Origin: an uncultured Marinilabiliaceae bacterium
GTDB taxonomy: Bacteria > Bacteroidota > Bacteroidia > Bacteroidales > Marinilabiliaceae
Assembly (NCBI GenBank): GCA_905235955.1
Contig: CAJONN010000029.1
Coordinates: 1 to 13,508 of the forward strand
Direction of reading: 5' to 3'
Length of the DNA: 13,508 nt
Translations under genes and position numbers: made by a program
Part shown: piece after piece, positions 6,732-13,508 of the stretch
How the letters are laid out: each line of letters begins with the position of its first letter
Numbering within the stretch: the stretch's first letter is position 1
The notes under the pieces: model-generated
The model's database searches: none
The model's input: the letters and a program-made list of their open reading frames with translations, nothing else
What the model was told of the DNA's origin: nothing

Positions 6732-7340
6732 ATGAAAACATTTACAAAAATAGCTACGGCTCTCATCTCTCTTTGCATAGCATCATTGTTCACATCTTGC
6801 CAACTTGATGATGACGAAGAAAAAAGCACTATAATAACTGGCGAATGGTGGGGCGACTTTGGTATGTTCTACGACTACAACTGCCACACTTGCAATAGCA
6901 TTCATACATACTATGCCGACGAAACTCGCCTCGTTTTCTATCCCTCGCACGACTATTCTACACACGGCTATGGCTACCAAAAAGATTACTATCAACACGG
7001 ACCATACAAATATCAGTACTACTATTTTTATTGGGAAATAGAAGATGGCGTGCTATATATGGACTATCCGCATGATAACTATCTGAACGCAGAGATATAC
7101 AACTATCACATGAGCGACTATGTTTTTGAAGGTCGCATAGGCGAAGATGGCGACCCGTTTTGCCTCCACAAAGTGGCCGATATTTCTGACTGGACTCCAC
7201 TATACGACTACGATTATTACTACTACGAAGAGCGCTATTATTGGCATAGTGTAGCCAACAAAGCTTGCTCTGCCGACTCTCTGACATCTGCCGCTGAAGG
7301 CGTTGTAGCAAGGCGTGGCAATGTATATGCAGCTAAATAA
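6732..7340 (+). CDS. Tyrosine-rich surface-type lipoprotein, function unknown
   Basis: A 202-residue lipoprotein I cannot assign to a named family. The start at 6732 gives a clean signal peptide (MKTFTKIATA) with lipobox FTSC (Cys23). An upstream in-frame TTG lies within the promoter. Gln-Leu-Asp-Asp-Asp-Glu-Glu follows the cysteine, an acidic tract consistent with export to the cell surface. The mature part is very rich in tyrosine, about 31 of 180 residues, with clusters such as KYQYYYFYWEIEDG and LYDYDYYYYEERYYW. The segment GEWWGDFGMFY near the N-terminus and the alternating aromatic pattern suggest a beta-rich, perhaps lipocalin-like fold, but this is inference. Cys43 and Cys46 (NCHTC) could form a disulfide or bind metal. 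The last 25 residues are low in aromatics. birA follows after 27 bases, so they may be co-transcribed. Confidence 0.8.
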   Translation: MKTFTKIATALISLCIASLFTSCQLDDDEEKSTIITGEWWGDFGMFYDYNCHTCNSIHTYYADETRLVFYPSHDYSTHGYGYQKDYYQHGPYKYQYYYFYWEIEDGVLYMDYPHDNYLNAEIYNYHMSDYVFEGRIGEDGDPFCLHKVADISDWTPLYDYDYYYYEERYYWHSVANKACSADSLTSAAEGVVARRGNVYAAK

Positions 7341-7367
7341 CCAGACCTAAACCACTCCACCCAAACA

Positions 7368-8099
7368 ATGCAACACATACATATTTCCCAAACCGACTCT
7401 ACCAATAGCCACATTCGTAAACTAATAATTGAAGGCAAAATAGAAAATTTGGGTATGCTCACTGCCGACTTTCAAACAGCCGGACGCGGACAAGTGGGCA
7501 ATGTATGGGAGAGTGCCTCTGGGCAAAACCTACTTGCAAGCATTGCACTGATGCCCAAACATTTAGACGTAAGGCAACAATATTATCTCTCTATGGCAAT
7601 ATCGTCGGCAATGGTCAGAGCTCTGAGCCCGATAGTAAGCACCGTCAGGATGAAATGGCCTAACGACATTTATGTTGGCGACAAGAAACTTGGTGGCATT
7701 TTGATAGAGAATACACTGAACGGCTTGCTGATACAAAATTCAATTATTGGCATTGGGCTCAATGTCAATCAGACAAAATTTACACAAGGTGCGCCAAACC
7801 CTATTTCAATCAAGAACATTACAGGCAACAATCAGTCAGTCAGCGCAATAGCTCAGAGCATACAAGCCGAAATAGCTACAGCATTGCAACTTGTTGATGC
7901 CGAACTATTTGACTATATCCATGCTCAATATATGAATGTGCTTTATCGCTACGATGGTCAATATTATCCCTACGCCGATGTCAAAGGTTCGTTTAGTGCA
8001 CGCATCATTGGCGTAGAACCCGACGGTCATTTGCTTTTGCTCGATACTACCGGACAAACACGCCGATATACATTCAAAGAGGTGGAAATAAAATTCTAA
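7368..8099 (+). CDS. birA: Biotin--[acetyl-CoA-carboxylase] ligase, catalytic form
   Basis: A 243-residue biotin protein ligase that joins biotin to a lysine of the carboxyl carrier protein through biotinyl-AMP. The nucleotide and biotin loop AGRGQVGNVWES (38-49) is present, with Gln42 where E. coli has Arg. So are KWPNDIYV (96-103), KKLGGILIE (106-114, Lys107 being the conserved lysine) and GIGLNVN (128-134). The C-terminal beta domain is present (about 190-243). No N-terminal helix-turn-helix precedes the catalytic domain, so this is the ligase-only class and should not act as the biotin-operon repressor. The start at 7368 is the only one that precedes the STNSH motif sensibly. Its stop lies 4 bases from the 3' end of the convergent EEP gene. 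Confidence 0.95.
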   Translation: MQHIHISQTDSTNSHIRKLIIEGKIENLGMLTADFQTAGRGQVGNVWESASGQNLLASIALMPKHLDVRQQYYLSMAISSAMVRALSPIVSTVRMKWPNDIYVGDKKLGGILIENTLNGLLIQNSIIGIGLNVNQTKFTQGAPNPISIKNITGNNQSVSAIAQSIQAEIATALQLVDAELFDYIHAQYMNVLYRYDGQYYPYADVKGSFSARIIGVEPDGHLLLLDTTGQTRRYTFKEVEIKF

Positions 8100-8103
8100 A
8101 ATC

Positions 8104-9198
8104 CTATTCTTTCCCCAGCCACAACACCGATGACACTGCATAGTGGTCGCTACTCTGACTCTCAGTATGAATAAGATAATCAGTCGAAGTAAACTGCTCA
8201 GAATGAAAGATGTAGTCAATGCGAATAGGTGGCAAGTCGCTATTGTATGTAGTGCCAAACATCACTGTTGAGTTGCGATATGTATCATAGAGCAACTCGC
8301 TAACTTTATGATATGTAAATGATATTGGTGTATCATTGAAGTCGCCACCAACAATCACCGGACAATTATTGTTTTTGATAAGGTCTACTACGTATATTGT
8401 TTGCGCTGTGCGACGGTCGAAGGCGGTGCGCATCTTAGAGTAGGTTTCGTGCAACTCAGTTTTGGTACCTTGTCCGCGATGTATGTCGGCTCGGCTAACG
8501 TTGCTCACGGTGTTTATCTGCTCAGCCGAAAGCCGTATCGACTCGAGGTGGCAGTTGATAAGCCTCACCTTTTGTCCGTCGATGGTAGCGTAGGCACTCA
8601 TCACATGCCTGTCAGTATCTTCGTCGGTTGGTTCGTCAACAGTGAGAGGGAAGCGACTCAAAATAACTTGTGTTATACCTTCAGTTTTGCCCGTTGTAGA
8701 GTAGCTCGAGCAGTCGTATGCCTGATATTCGAAACCAAAAATTTCGTTAAGAGGTGGCATTTCGAGTCGTTTTAATCTCTGAGCATTAGGGGCTTCTTGC
8801 AAGAAAACAATGTCGGCATCGGCAAAGAGTTGCTTCATATCTTCAACAGCCAACTTGGTGCCAAGGTTGCCTCCGTAGAGGTTGCAGATGTTCATTGTTA
8901 CCATTTTTATTTGTCTGCCATTATGTTCAGGTTGGGTTTCGCTCCATGGTCTTACAATGGTTAGTATTCCGCCTGATGTAACAAGCATTGAAGCGCCAAG
9001 TACTATTGCTGAAAATTTAGCACGCATAAGCACTAAAAATATCAAAACTACAATGCTTGCTATCCAAACATAGGGGAAGGCAAAGCCCAGAAAAACACCT
9101 TTGCCCAAGATAGTTGGTGGCACCCATGCCTGAAAATAACATGCAGCAAGGGCTATTGCCAATATTGTGCTGAATATGAATCGGAGCAATTTGAACAT
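8104..9198 (-). CDS. Membrane-anchored endonuclease/exonuclease/phosphatase family protein
   Basis: A 364-residue protein of the EEP superfamily, which includes DNase I, exonuclease III and sphingomyelinase-like enzymes. The N-terminus has about three hydrophobic segments (roughly 5-27, 40-58, 63-83) that anchor it in the membrane. The catalytic domain follows: TMNICN (101-106), FLQEA with metal-binding Glu135, INCHLES with His217, GGDFND (284-289, Asp286 and Asn288), RIDYIF (Asp328) and SDHYAV (Asp351, His352). All catalytic residues look intact. The domain likely lies outside the cytoplasm, but topology is inferred. The substrate (nucleic acid, phospholipid or other phosphodiester) cannot be told from sequence. 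It is the last gene of the minus-strand operon, 17 bases after the second rhomboid gene. I see no terminator in the 4-base gap to birA. Confidence 0.9.
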   Translation of the reverse strand: MFKLLRFIFSTILAIALAACYFQAWVPPTILGKGVFLGFAFPYVWIASIVVLIFLVLMRAKFSAIVLGASMLVTSGGILTIVRPWSETQPEHNGRQIKMVTMNICNLYGGNLGTKLAVEDMKQLFADADIVFLQEAPNAQRLKRLEMPPLNEIFGFEYQAYDCSSYSTTGKTEGITQVILSRFPLTVDEPTDEDTDRHVMSAYATIDGQKVRLINCHLESIRLSAEQINTVSNVSRADIHRGQGTKTELHETYSKMRTAFDRRTAQTIYVVDLIKNNNCPVIVGGDFNDTPISFTYHKVSELLYDTYRNSTVMFGTTYNSDLPPIRIDYIFHSEQFTSTDYLIHTESQSSDHYAVSSVLWLGKE

Positions 9199-9215
9199 TA
9201 TTGTATATGTTTTTT

Positions 9216-10052
9216 TTATTTCTTGCTTTCAGTAAAGAGGGTTTGTTTTTCTTGAGAGGTAAGGCTGTCGTAGCCTGTTTGCTTTATTTTTTCAAGTATG
9301 CGGTCAACTTCGCGAGTATGCTCAGTGCGTTTCTGATTGTACTCCATATCAGAAAGTGGTCGGCCATAGCTCACAGTCATTTTGGCTTTGTAGTCTTTAT
9401 GTTTTGTTGTAGCAGTTGGCACGCCATTTTTTTGCCATCGTTTTGCCAAAAAATATCCAGCAGCCATTCCGCCCAAATGAGCCACATTGCCTCCTAAGTT
9501 GTTTGTGCCGTCTAAAATCAAAAGCATATATATTATTGCAAAAAAAAGCGCATAATATTTCAGTTTTACTTGACCAACAAAAACTACACTTACCATATAA
9601 TTTGGATAGCTTGTAGCCACAAGCGTCATCAGAGCCAGAATAGCTGCCGAAGCACCAAGCATAACGCTATACATAGGCCATATAGCGTCCCACAGCAAGC
9701 AGGTAGCTGCGCCAACCAAACCGCCTATAAGATATACACGCAAAACAATATGTTCGCCCAAAAACTGCTCAGCCATTCGCCCAAACCAATAGAGGCACAT
9801 CAGATTGAAAAAGATGTGTATAAAACTGTGATGCACAAACATATAAGTCAGTGCAGTCCATGGTTTGAAGAGAAACTGATGTATTGATGTTGGCATCATA
9901 AGTTCGTTGAGCACAAAAGGCAAACCGCACACACGACTAACCACTTCTGACAGCAAAACGAACACAAACACAGCAATGTTGACATATATGAGCTTGATGG
10001 TGATAGTACCTTCGCTAAACGACTGCTTTATCTCGTCCCAAATATTTGTCAT
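9216..10052 (-). CDS. Rhomboid intramembrane serine protease (second of pair)
   Basis: A 278-residue polytopic membrane protease. Core rhomboid features are visible: WTALTYMFVH (65-74), HIFFN (His79, Asn83), the serine motif GASA (Ser135) and AHLGG with His192, giving a complete Ser-His dyad. The usual GxSG has alanine in the last position. About six membrane segments lie between residues 20 and 205. A hydrophilic tail of about 70 residues follows (KRWQKNG onward), ending in TEHTREVDRILEKIKQTG and SLTSQEKQTL. That tail resembles the cytoplasmic tails of other Bacteroidota rhomboids. Its start lies three bases after the stop of the first rhomboid gene, so translation is probably coupled. The substrate is unknown. 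Confidence 0.93.
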   Translation of the reverse strand: MTNIWDEIKQSFSEGTITIKLIYVNIAVFVFVLLSEVVSRVCGLPFVLNELMMPTSIHQFLFKPWTALTYMFVHHSFIHIFFNLMCLYWFGRMAEQFLGEHIVLRVYLIGGLVGAATCLLWDAIWPMYSVMLGASAAILALMTLVATSYPNYMVSVVFVGQVKLKYYALFFAIIYMLLILDGTNNLGGNVAHLGGMAAGYFLAKRWQKNGVPTATTKHKDYKAKMTVSYGRPLSDMEYNQKRTEHTREVDRILEKIKQTGYDSLTSQEKQTLFTESKK

Positions 10053-10055
10053 AAC

Positions 10056-10835
10056 TTAGACTTGACCCTCCTTCTGCCATTTGCGAATAAGAAAAAAGCC
10101 AAACAACATTCCACCCAAATGAGCCCAATGAGCCACATTGTCATACGAAAAATTATGCACACCTTCAAAGAGCTCAAGCAAACCATAACCAACTACTAAA
10201 TATTTGGCTTTGATTGGCATTGGCGGAATCATCAACATAATTATCATGTTTGGGAACATCATACCAAATGCAAGCAAAATGCCAAAGCATGCGCCCGATG
10301 CACCAACTGTATTGAAGCTATCAAATATAACATTTTGCAATTCGGGCAACGCCTGACGCACCGCCATTATGGTTTCTGATGGGCTTATACTTTCATACCA
10401 CATTTGCAAATTGCTATTGAAATGAGGTGCTATGTAGGCATAGAATGCTGCAGAAGTCTCTTCGTTGAGATACGAGTCGAAGTCGCGAGTCAGTCCCCAA
10501 GCCTGATAAGCGTAGGTTGCTTCTTGCACAATGGCAGCACCAATACCTGTTACGAAATAGAAAACCACAAAACGCGTACTTCCCCAATATTGCTCAAGCA
10601 AACGCCCAAACATATAAACCGAAAACATATTGAAAAACAGATGAGAAATTCCGCCATGCATAAACATATACGACACAAATTGCCATGGACGAAACGACTC
10701 AGCTGCATAGTAGTGCAACCCAAGCCATTGGTTCATATCGATGCCCAATGAATTTTGCAAAACGCTGGTTGCTGCAAAAAACAACACATTGATTATGATC
10801 AAGTTTTTTACGGCTGGTGGTATCGAATTAAACAT
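10056..10835 (-). CDS. Rhomboid intramembrane serine protease (first of pair)
   Basis: A 259-residue rhomboid-family protease. The motifs are YMFMHGG (56-62), HLFFN (His65, Asn69), GASG with Ser180, and AHLGG with His239, so both catalytic residues are present. Compared with the downstream rhomboid it has an extra segment of about 65 residues (roughly 105-172) between the third and fourth membrane spans. This segment is partly hydrophilic (RDFDSYLNEETSAAF, SPSETIMAVRQ) and probably forms a loop on one membrane face. The C-terminus ends soon after the last span (RKWQKEGQV), without the long tail of its partner. The two are therefore diverged paralogues rather than a recent duplication. It begins 27 bases after mutL. 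Confidence 0.93.
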   Translation of the reverse strand: MFNSIPPAVKNLIIINVLFFAATSVLQNSLGIDMNQWLGLHYYAAESFRPWQFVSYMFMHGGISHLFFNMFSVYMFGRLLEQYWGSTRFVVFYFVTGIGAAIVQEATYAYQAWGLTRDFDSYLNEETSAAFYAYIAPHFNSNLQMWYESISPSETIMAVRQALPELQNVIFDSFNTVGASGACFGILLAFGMMFPNMIIMLMIPPMPIKAKYLVVGYGLLELFEGVHNFSYDNVAHWAHLGGMLFGFFLIRKWQKEGQV

Positions 10836-10862
10836 TATCAGAGTTTTTTTATGATATAAATA

Positions 10863-12791
10863 TCAGAATCTATTATCAATATCGGCATTGTCAATAATAG
10901 TAAACACCTTTTTACCCGTCGGGCTAATAGATGGCGACTGACAAGCAAACAAGTTGTTGCATAGCTGCGTCATCTCTTCAGTGGTAAGGCATTTGCCATA
11001 AGGCACAGCACTTTTCGATGCCAATGTTTGCACTACATATTGCATCAGGTTGTTTTGCACATTTACCTCGCCATTTCTGATGTCGAATATAAGCAACTCT
11101 ATAAATCGGCTCACATCGGCTGCCTCTATTTGGGCTGGTATAGCGCTCACGTTGAGTTTGCCTTCGTTGGCATCATATTGCATCTCCATGCCTATATGTT
11201 CAAGCTCTACGCTTATTTCTTCTATGATGCAAGCATCTTCAGCACTCATAGGCAATATTTCTGGGAAGATGAGTTTCTGCGAAAAATTGTCGCCATTTTC
11301 CATTCTTTTGCATATCGACTCATATTGTATGCGTTCGTGTGCACGATGTTGGTCGATGAACATCAGTCCGTTGCGGGTAGGCACTATAATATATTTTCCA
11401 GCATATTGGAAACAATTTTTATATGCCTCTTCAGCATCATCGGTCTGCCAATTGAGCGAAGGTTGGTCGGGCGAGTTTTTTTGGTTTAAGCGACTTGCGT
11501 ATGTAGTTTGGTCGGTATTGTTGCTTGGTGTGTAAATGTCGTTGTACATTCCTTCCCAGCCATTGACCGATGTATTGTTTGGCTGCGGTGTGTAGCCTGA
11601 GTTCATACGGCTTGTTACCTTGTGCTCAGTTGGCACACTGTTTTTTTCGCTCCACTCGCCTGTTTCATGCTCAAATGGGTTGTAGGTAAGGTCGGCCGAT
11701 GGTATTATGTTTTGCAAGCCTGCCTTGCTTACCTCCTGATGCGGCACGTATGTAGGTATGCTGATAGCATCGGCTGTATCAAAATCGAGCGAAGGCGTAA
11801 AGTTGTATTTGCCCAAGCTGTCGCGCACTAATGCGTTGAGTGTATGCCAAATAGCCGTTTCTTCCTCAAACTTTATTTCAGTTTTTTGCGGATGAACATT
11901 CACATCGATGCTATGTGGATCGACGCTGAAATAGATAAAATAGGCTGGCGTTTGGTCGGGCGGAATGATATTTTTATAGGCATCGGTTACCGCTTTATGA
12001 AAATAGGGGCTACGCATGTAGCGGTCGTTGGCAAAGAAATATTGGTCGGCACCCGTTTTGCGAGCCGTTTCGGGTGTACCAACAAAGCCCTTTATCGTTA
12101 CAATGCTTGTTTCTACCTCTATTGGCACAAGTTCTTGCGCCAACGCCTTACCCACTACGCCCGATATGCGTTGTTTTATGTTGCCTTGTGGCAATACGTA
12201 GAGTGGCGCTCCATTGCTATTGAGCGACAATGCTACGCTTGGATGTGCCAATGCTACGCGCAAAAACTCAGTAGTTATATGGCGCATCTCAGTAGAGTCT
12301 GACTTGAGAAAAGCTCTGCGTGCTGGTATGTTGAAAAAGAGGTTACGCACACAAAACTGGCTGCCAATAGGCGTAACTACAGGCTCTTGGCTACCAACCT
12401 TCGAACCTGCTATCTCTATTTTTACGCCAAGTTCATCACCATTGCGCCGAGTAAGCAGTTCTACTTGTGCCACAGCTGCTATCGAAGGCAATGCCTCGCC
12501 TCTAAAGCCCATAGTATGAAGCGCATAGAGGTCGGTAACCTGCGTTATCTTTGATGTAGCGTGACGCTCAAAAGCCATTCGGGCATCAGTTTCTGACATG
12601 CCACAGCCATTGTCGATAACCTGAATTAGCGTACGCCCACCATCTCTGACCACCACCTTGATATCGGTAGCACCTGCATCGACAGCGTTTTCGGTTAGCT
12701 CTTTTATTACCGATGCTGGCCGTTGAATAACCTCACCAGCCGCTATCTGATTAGCCACCGAATCAGGAAGCATATGAATGACGTTTGACAT
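10863..12791 (-). CDS. mutL: DNA mismatch repair protein MutL
   Basis: A 642-residue MutL that links MutS mismatch recognition to strand removal. The N-terminal GHKL ATPase is complete: KELTENAVDAG with Glu31, DNGCGM (60-65), ATSK (78-81) and GFRGEAL (95-101). A low-complexity linker rich in Asn, Ser, Thr and Pro spans about 350-455. The C-terminal domain carries DQHRAHERIQYE (480-491), a form of the DQHAx2Ex4E nuclease motif with Arg483 in place of Ala, while Glu486 and Glu491 remain. The ACR-like motif reads ASKSAVPYGK and the last motif reads CQSPSISPTGKK, so nuclease competence is plausible but not certain. No mutH is seen in the window. The gene lies in the middle of the six-gene minus-strand cluster, 10 bases after the small membrane-protein gene. 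Confidence 0.97.
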   Translation of the reverse strand: MSNVIHMLPDSVANQIAAGEVIQRPASVIKELTENAVDAGATDIKVVVRDGGRTLIQVIDNGCGMSETDARMAFERHATSKITQVTDLYALHTMGFRGEALPSIAAVAQVELLTRRNGDELGVKIEIAGSKVGSQEPVVTPIGSQFCVRNLFFNIPARRAFLKSDSTEMRHITTEFLRVALAHPSVALSLNSNGAPLYVLPQGNIKQRISGVVGKALAQELVPIEVETSIVTIKGFVGTPETARKTGADQYFFANDRYMRSPYFHKAVTDAYKNIIPPDQTPAYFIYFSVDPHSIDVNVHPQKTEIKFEEETAIWHTLNALVRDSLGKYNFTPSLDFDTADAISIPTYVPHQEVSKAGLQNIIPSADLTYNPFEHETGEWSEKNSVPTEHKVTSRMNSGYTPQPNNTSVNGWEGMYNDIYTPSNNTDQTTYASRLNQKNSPDQPSLNWQTDDAEEAYKNCFQYAGKYIIVPTRNGLMFIDQHRAHERIQYESICKRMENGDNFSQKLIFPEILPMSAEDACIIEEISVELEHIGMEMQYDANEGKLNVSAIPAQIEAADVSRFIELLIFDIRNGEVNVQNNLMQYVVQTLASKSAVPYGKCLTTEEMTQLCNNLFACQSPSISPTGKKVFTIIDNADIDNRF

Positions 12792-12801
12792 GTACTCTGT
12801 T

Positions 12802-13131
12802 TTATCCGAATATCACTTGAATAAACACATCGAGATAATCGCGTATGAGGTAATAAGCTACCACACTAAGCCCCGCAATAAGCAGTATAAGCGTAAATTG
12901 CGACCTTCGTTTTTGGCTTTGCATCTTTTGGCTAAAATGGTCGTGCCTACTGCGCATAGCACCGCCTCTGATGAGCGAACCAACAGAGTATTCGGCATTA
13001 GCCTCATCGTCGTCAGCCAGTCCGAGTTCTTTGCGACGTTGTTCGCGCCTCTCTTTCTCGGGGTCATAATAGCGTGGCTGATAGTTGAAAACTCTGTGTT
13101 GGGGCACTTTGAAGAATGAAATTCCGCCCAT
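12802..13131 (-). CDS. Small single-span membrane protein, function unknown
   Basis: A 109-residue protein I do not recognise by function. The N-terminal half holds a basic, tyrosine-rich motif, FNYQPRYYDPEKERREQRR (15-33), followed by an acidic patch LADDDEANAE. Residues about 80-98 (FTLILLIAGLSVVAYYLI) form one membrane helix, followed by a short amphipathic end. It has no signal peptide, so the highly charged N-terminal part probably stays in the cytoplasm with a C-terminal anchor. Proteins with a similar PRYYDPEKE motif next to a C-terminal helix seem familiar from Bacteroidota, but I cannot name a family. It sits 21 bases after the Dabb gene and 10 bases before mutL, so it is very likely in the same operon. 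Confidence 0.78.
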   Translation of the reverse strand: MGGISFFKVPQHRVFNYQPRYYDPEKERREQRRKELGLADDDEANAEYSVGSLIRGGAMRSRHDHFSQKMQSQKRRSQFTLILLIAGLSVVAYYLIRDYLDVFIQVIFG

Positions 13132-13152
13132 ATAGTATCAGATTTTTGTTTT

Positions 13153-13452
13153 TCAGAACTCAAAATCGTTGCAAGCTCTCACATCGAGCATTGCTTTGAT
13201 TTGCTTACCCACAGCCAAATGATTTGGGTGAATAGCGTATGCATTGAGGTCGTCCAAATTATCAAAGGTAGCAACAAGTGCAAGGTCAAATTTTTCTGCC
13301 GGATTGCAATTGATGCCTACTTCCATTGAACGCAACGTAGGCACAACGCCTATAAGAGCTTCCAAACCTGCTTTGATTGTTTTGAGGTTGGCATTTTTGG
13401 TAGTAGCGTCAATGTCGTCGCGCATTTTGAACAATACGATATGCTTTATCAT
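13153..13452 (-). CDS. Dabb (stress-responsive alpha/beta barrel) domain protein
   Basis: A 99-residue protein that matches the Dabb family along its whole length. It starts MIKHIVLFKMRDD, has a helix around 20-35, the strand segment VGINCNPAEKFDLALVATF (45-63) and the signature FDNLDDLNAYAIHPNHLAV (63-81). Dabb proteins form dimeric ferredoxin-like alpha/beta barrels in the cytoplasm. Some plant and bacterial members are stress-induced or act as small enzymes, but the role of bacterial stand-alone members is mostly unknown. It is the first gene of the minus-strand cluster, with a good -7 element 25 bases upstream. Length and frame are complete. Confidence 0.92.
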   Translation of the reverse strand: MIKHIVLFKMRDDIDATTKNANLKTIKAGLEALIGVVPTLRSMEVGINCNPAEKFDLALVATFDNLDDLNAYAIHPNHLAVGKQIKAMLDVRACNDFEF

Positions 13453-13477
13453 GATAATATCTTCTTTTTGTTTTGTG

Positions 13478-13485
13478 CAAAGATA
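13478..13485 (-). promoter_or_regulatory. -7 element of the Dabb-mutL-rhomboid-EEP operon
   Basis: On the minus strand this reads TATCTTTG followed by CAC, matching TAnnTTTG. It lies 25 bases before the Dabb ATG. The expected -33 element would fall at or beyond the window edge. I found no other such element in the short gaps between the six genes, which supports a single transcript. Confidence 0.7.
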
Positions 13486-13508
13486 ATCAATAATTGGGAT
13501 ATAAGGAA

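Noticed and set aside
9216..10835. The two rhomboid genes as one gene split by a frameshift
   Set aside because: Each has its own start, a full set of membrane spans and its own Ser-His dyad, so they are two complete genes.
11050..11535. 161-codon plus-strand open frame over mutL
   Set aside because: It is antisense to the conserved C-terminal domain of MutL and has a shadow-like composition.

Overview
This window looks like chromosomal DNA from a Bacteroidales-type member of the Bacteroidota. Five genes have a TAnnTTTG -7 promoter element upstream, the hallmark of the Bacteroidota housekeeping sigma factor. Start codons follow A-rich rather than Shine-Dalgarno sequence. Several lipoproteins carry Bacteroidota features: acidic residues after the lipobox cysteine and a DUF4369/TlpA-like architecture. 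Lipid A (LpxH) and OmpA-family genes show a Gram-negative envelope. I see no tRNA, rRNA, CRISPR array, insertion sequence or phage gene.

Left part (1-3452, plus strand): a gene-free stretch of about 340 bases contains small GC-rich hairpins and a degenerate direct repeat. It is followed by a surface-type lipoprotein with a six-aspartate tract and a strong terminator. Next comes a promoter and a probable two-gene unit: a TlpA-like lipoprotein whose CxxC active site has become SEDS, and lpxH.

Middle (3453-8099): an OmpA-family coiled-coil lipoprotein (minus) and dxs (plus) diverge from a compact region with two overlapping, mirror-image -7 elements. The OmpA gene converges with lpxH over a long inverted repeat. 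Downstream of dxs lie a tyrosine-rich surface-type lipoprotein with its own -7 element, and a catalytic-only biotin ligase (birA).

Right part (13485 down to 8104, minus strand): six tightly packed genes look like one operon. In order they are a Dabb-domain protein, a small unknown membrane protein, mutL, two consecutive rhomboid proteases and a membrane-anchored endonuclease/exonuclease/phosphatase (EEP) protein. A -7 element lies upstream of the first gene. The operon ends 4 bp from the 3' end of birA, which is convergent.

Most of the window is housekeeping (isoprenoid, lipid A, biotin, mismatch repair) mixed with envelope lipoproteins. I found no clear new defence or mobile system. The best leads are the redox-dead thioredoxin-fold lipoprotein, the overlapping dxs/ompA promoters, the hairpin repeats at the left edge, the tyrosine-rich lipoprotein, and the mutL-rhomboid-rhomboid-EEP operon.
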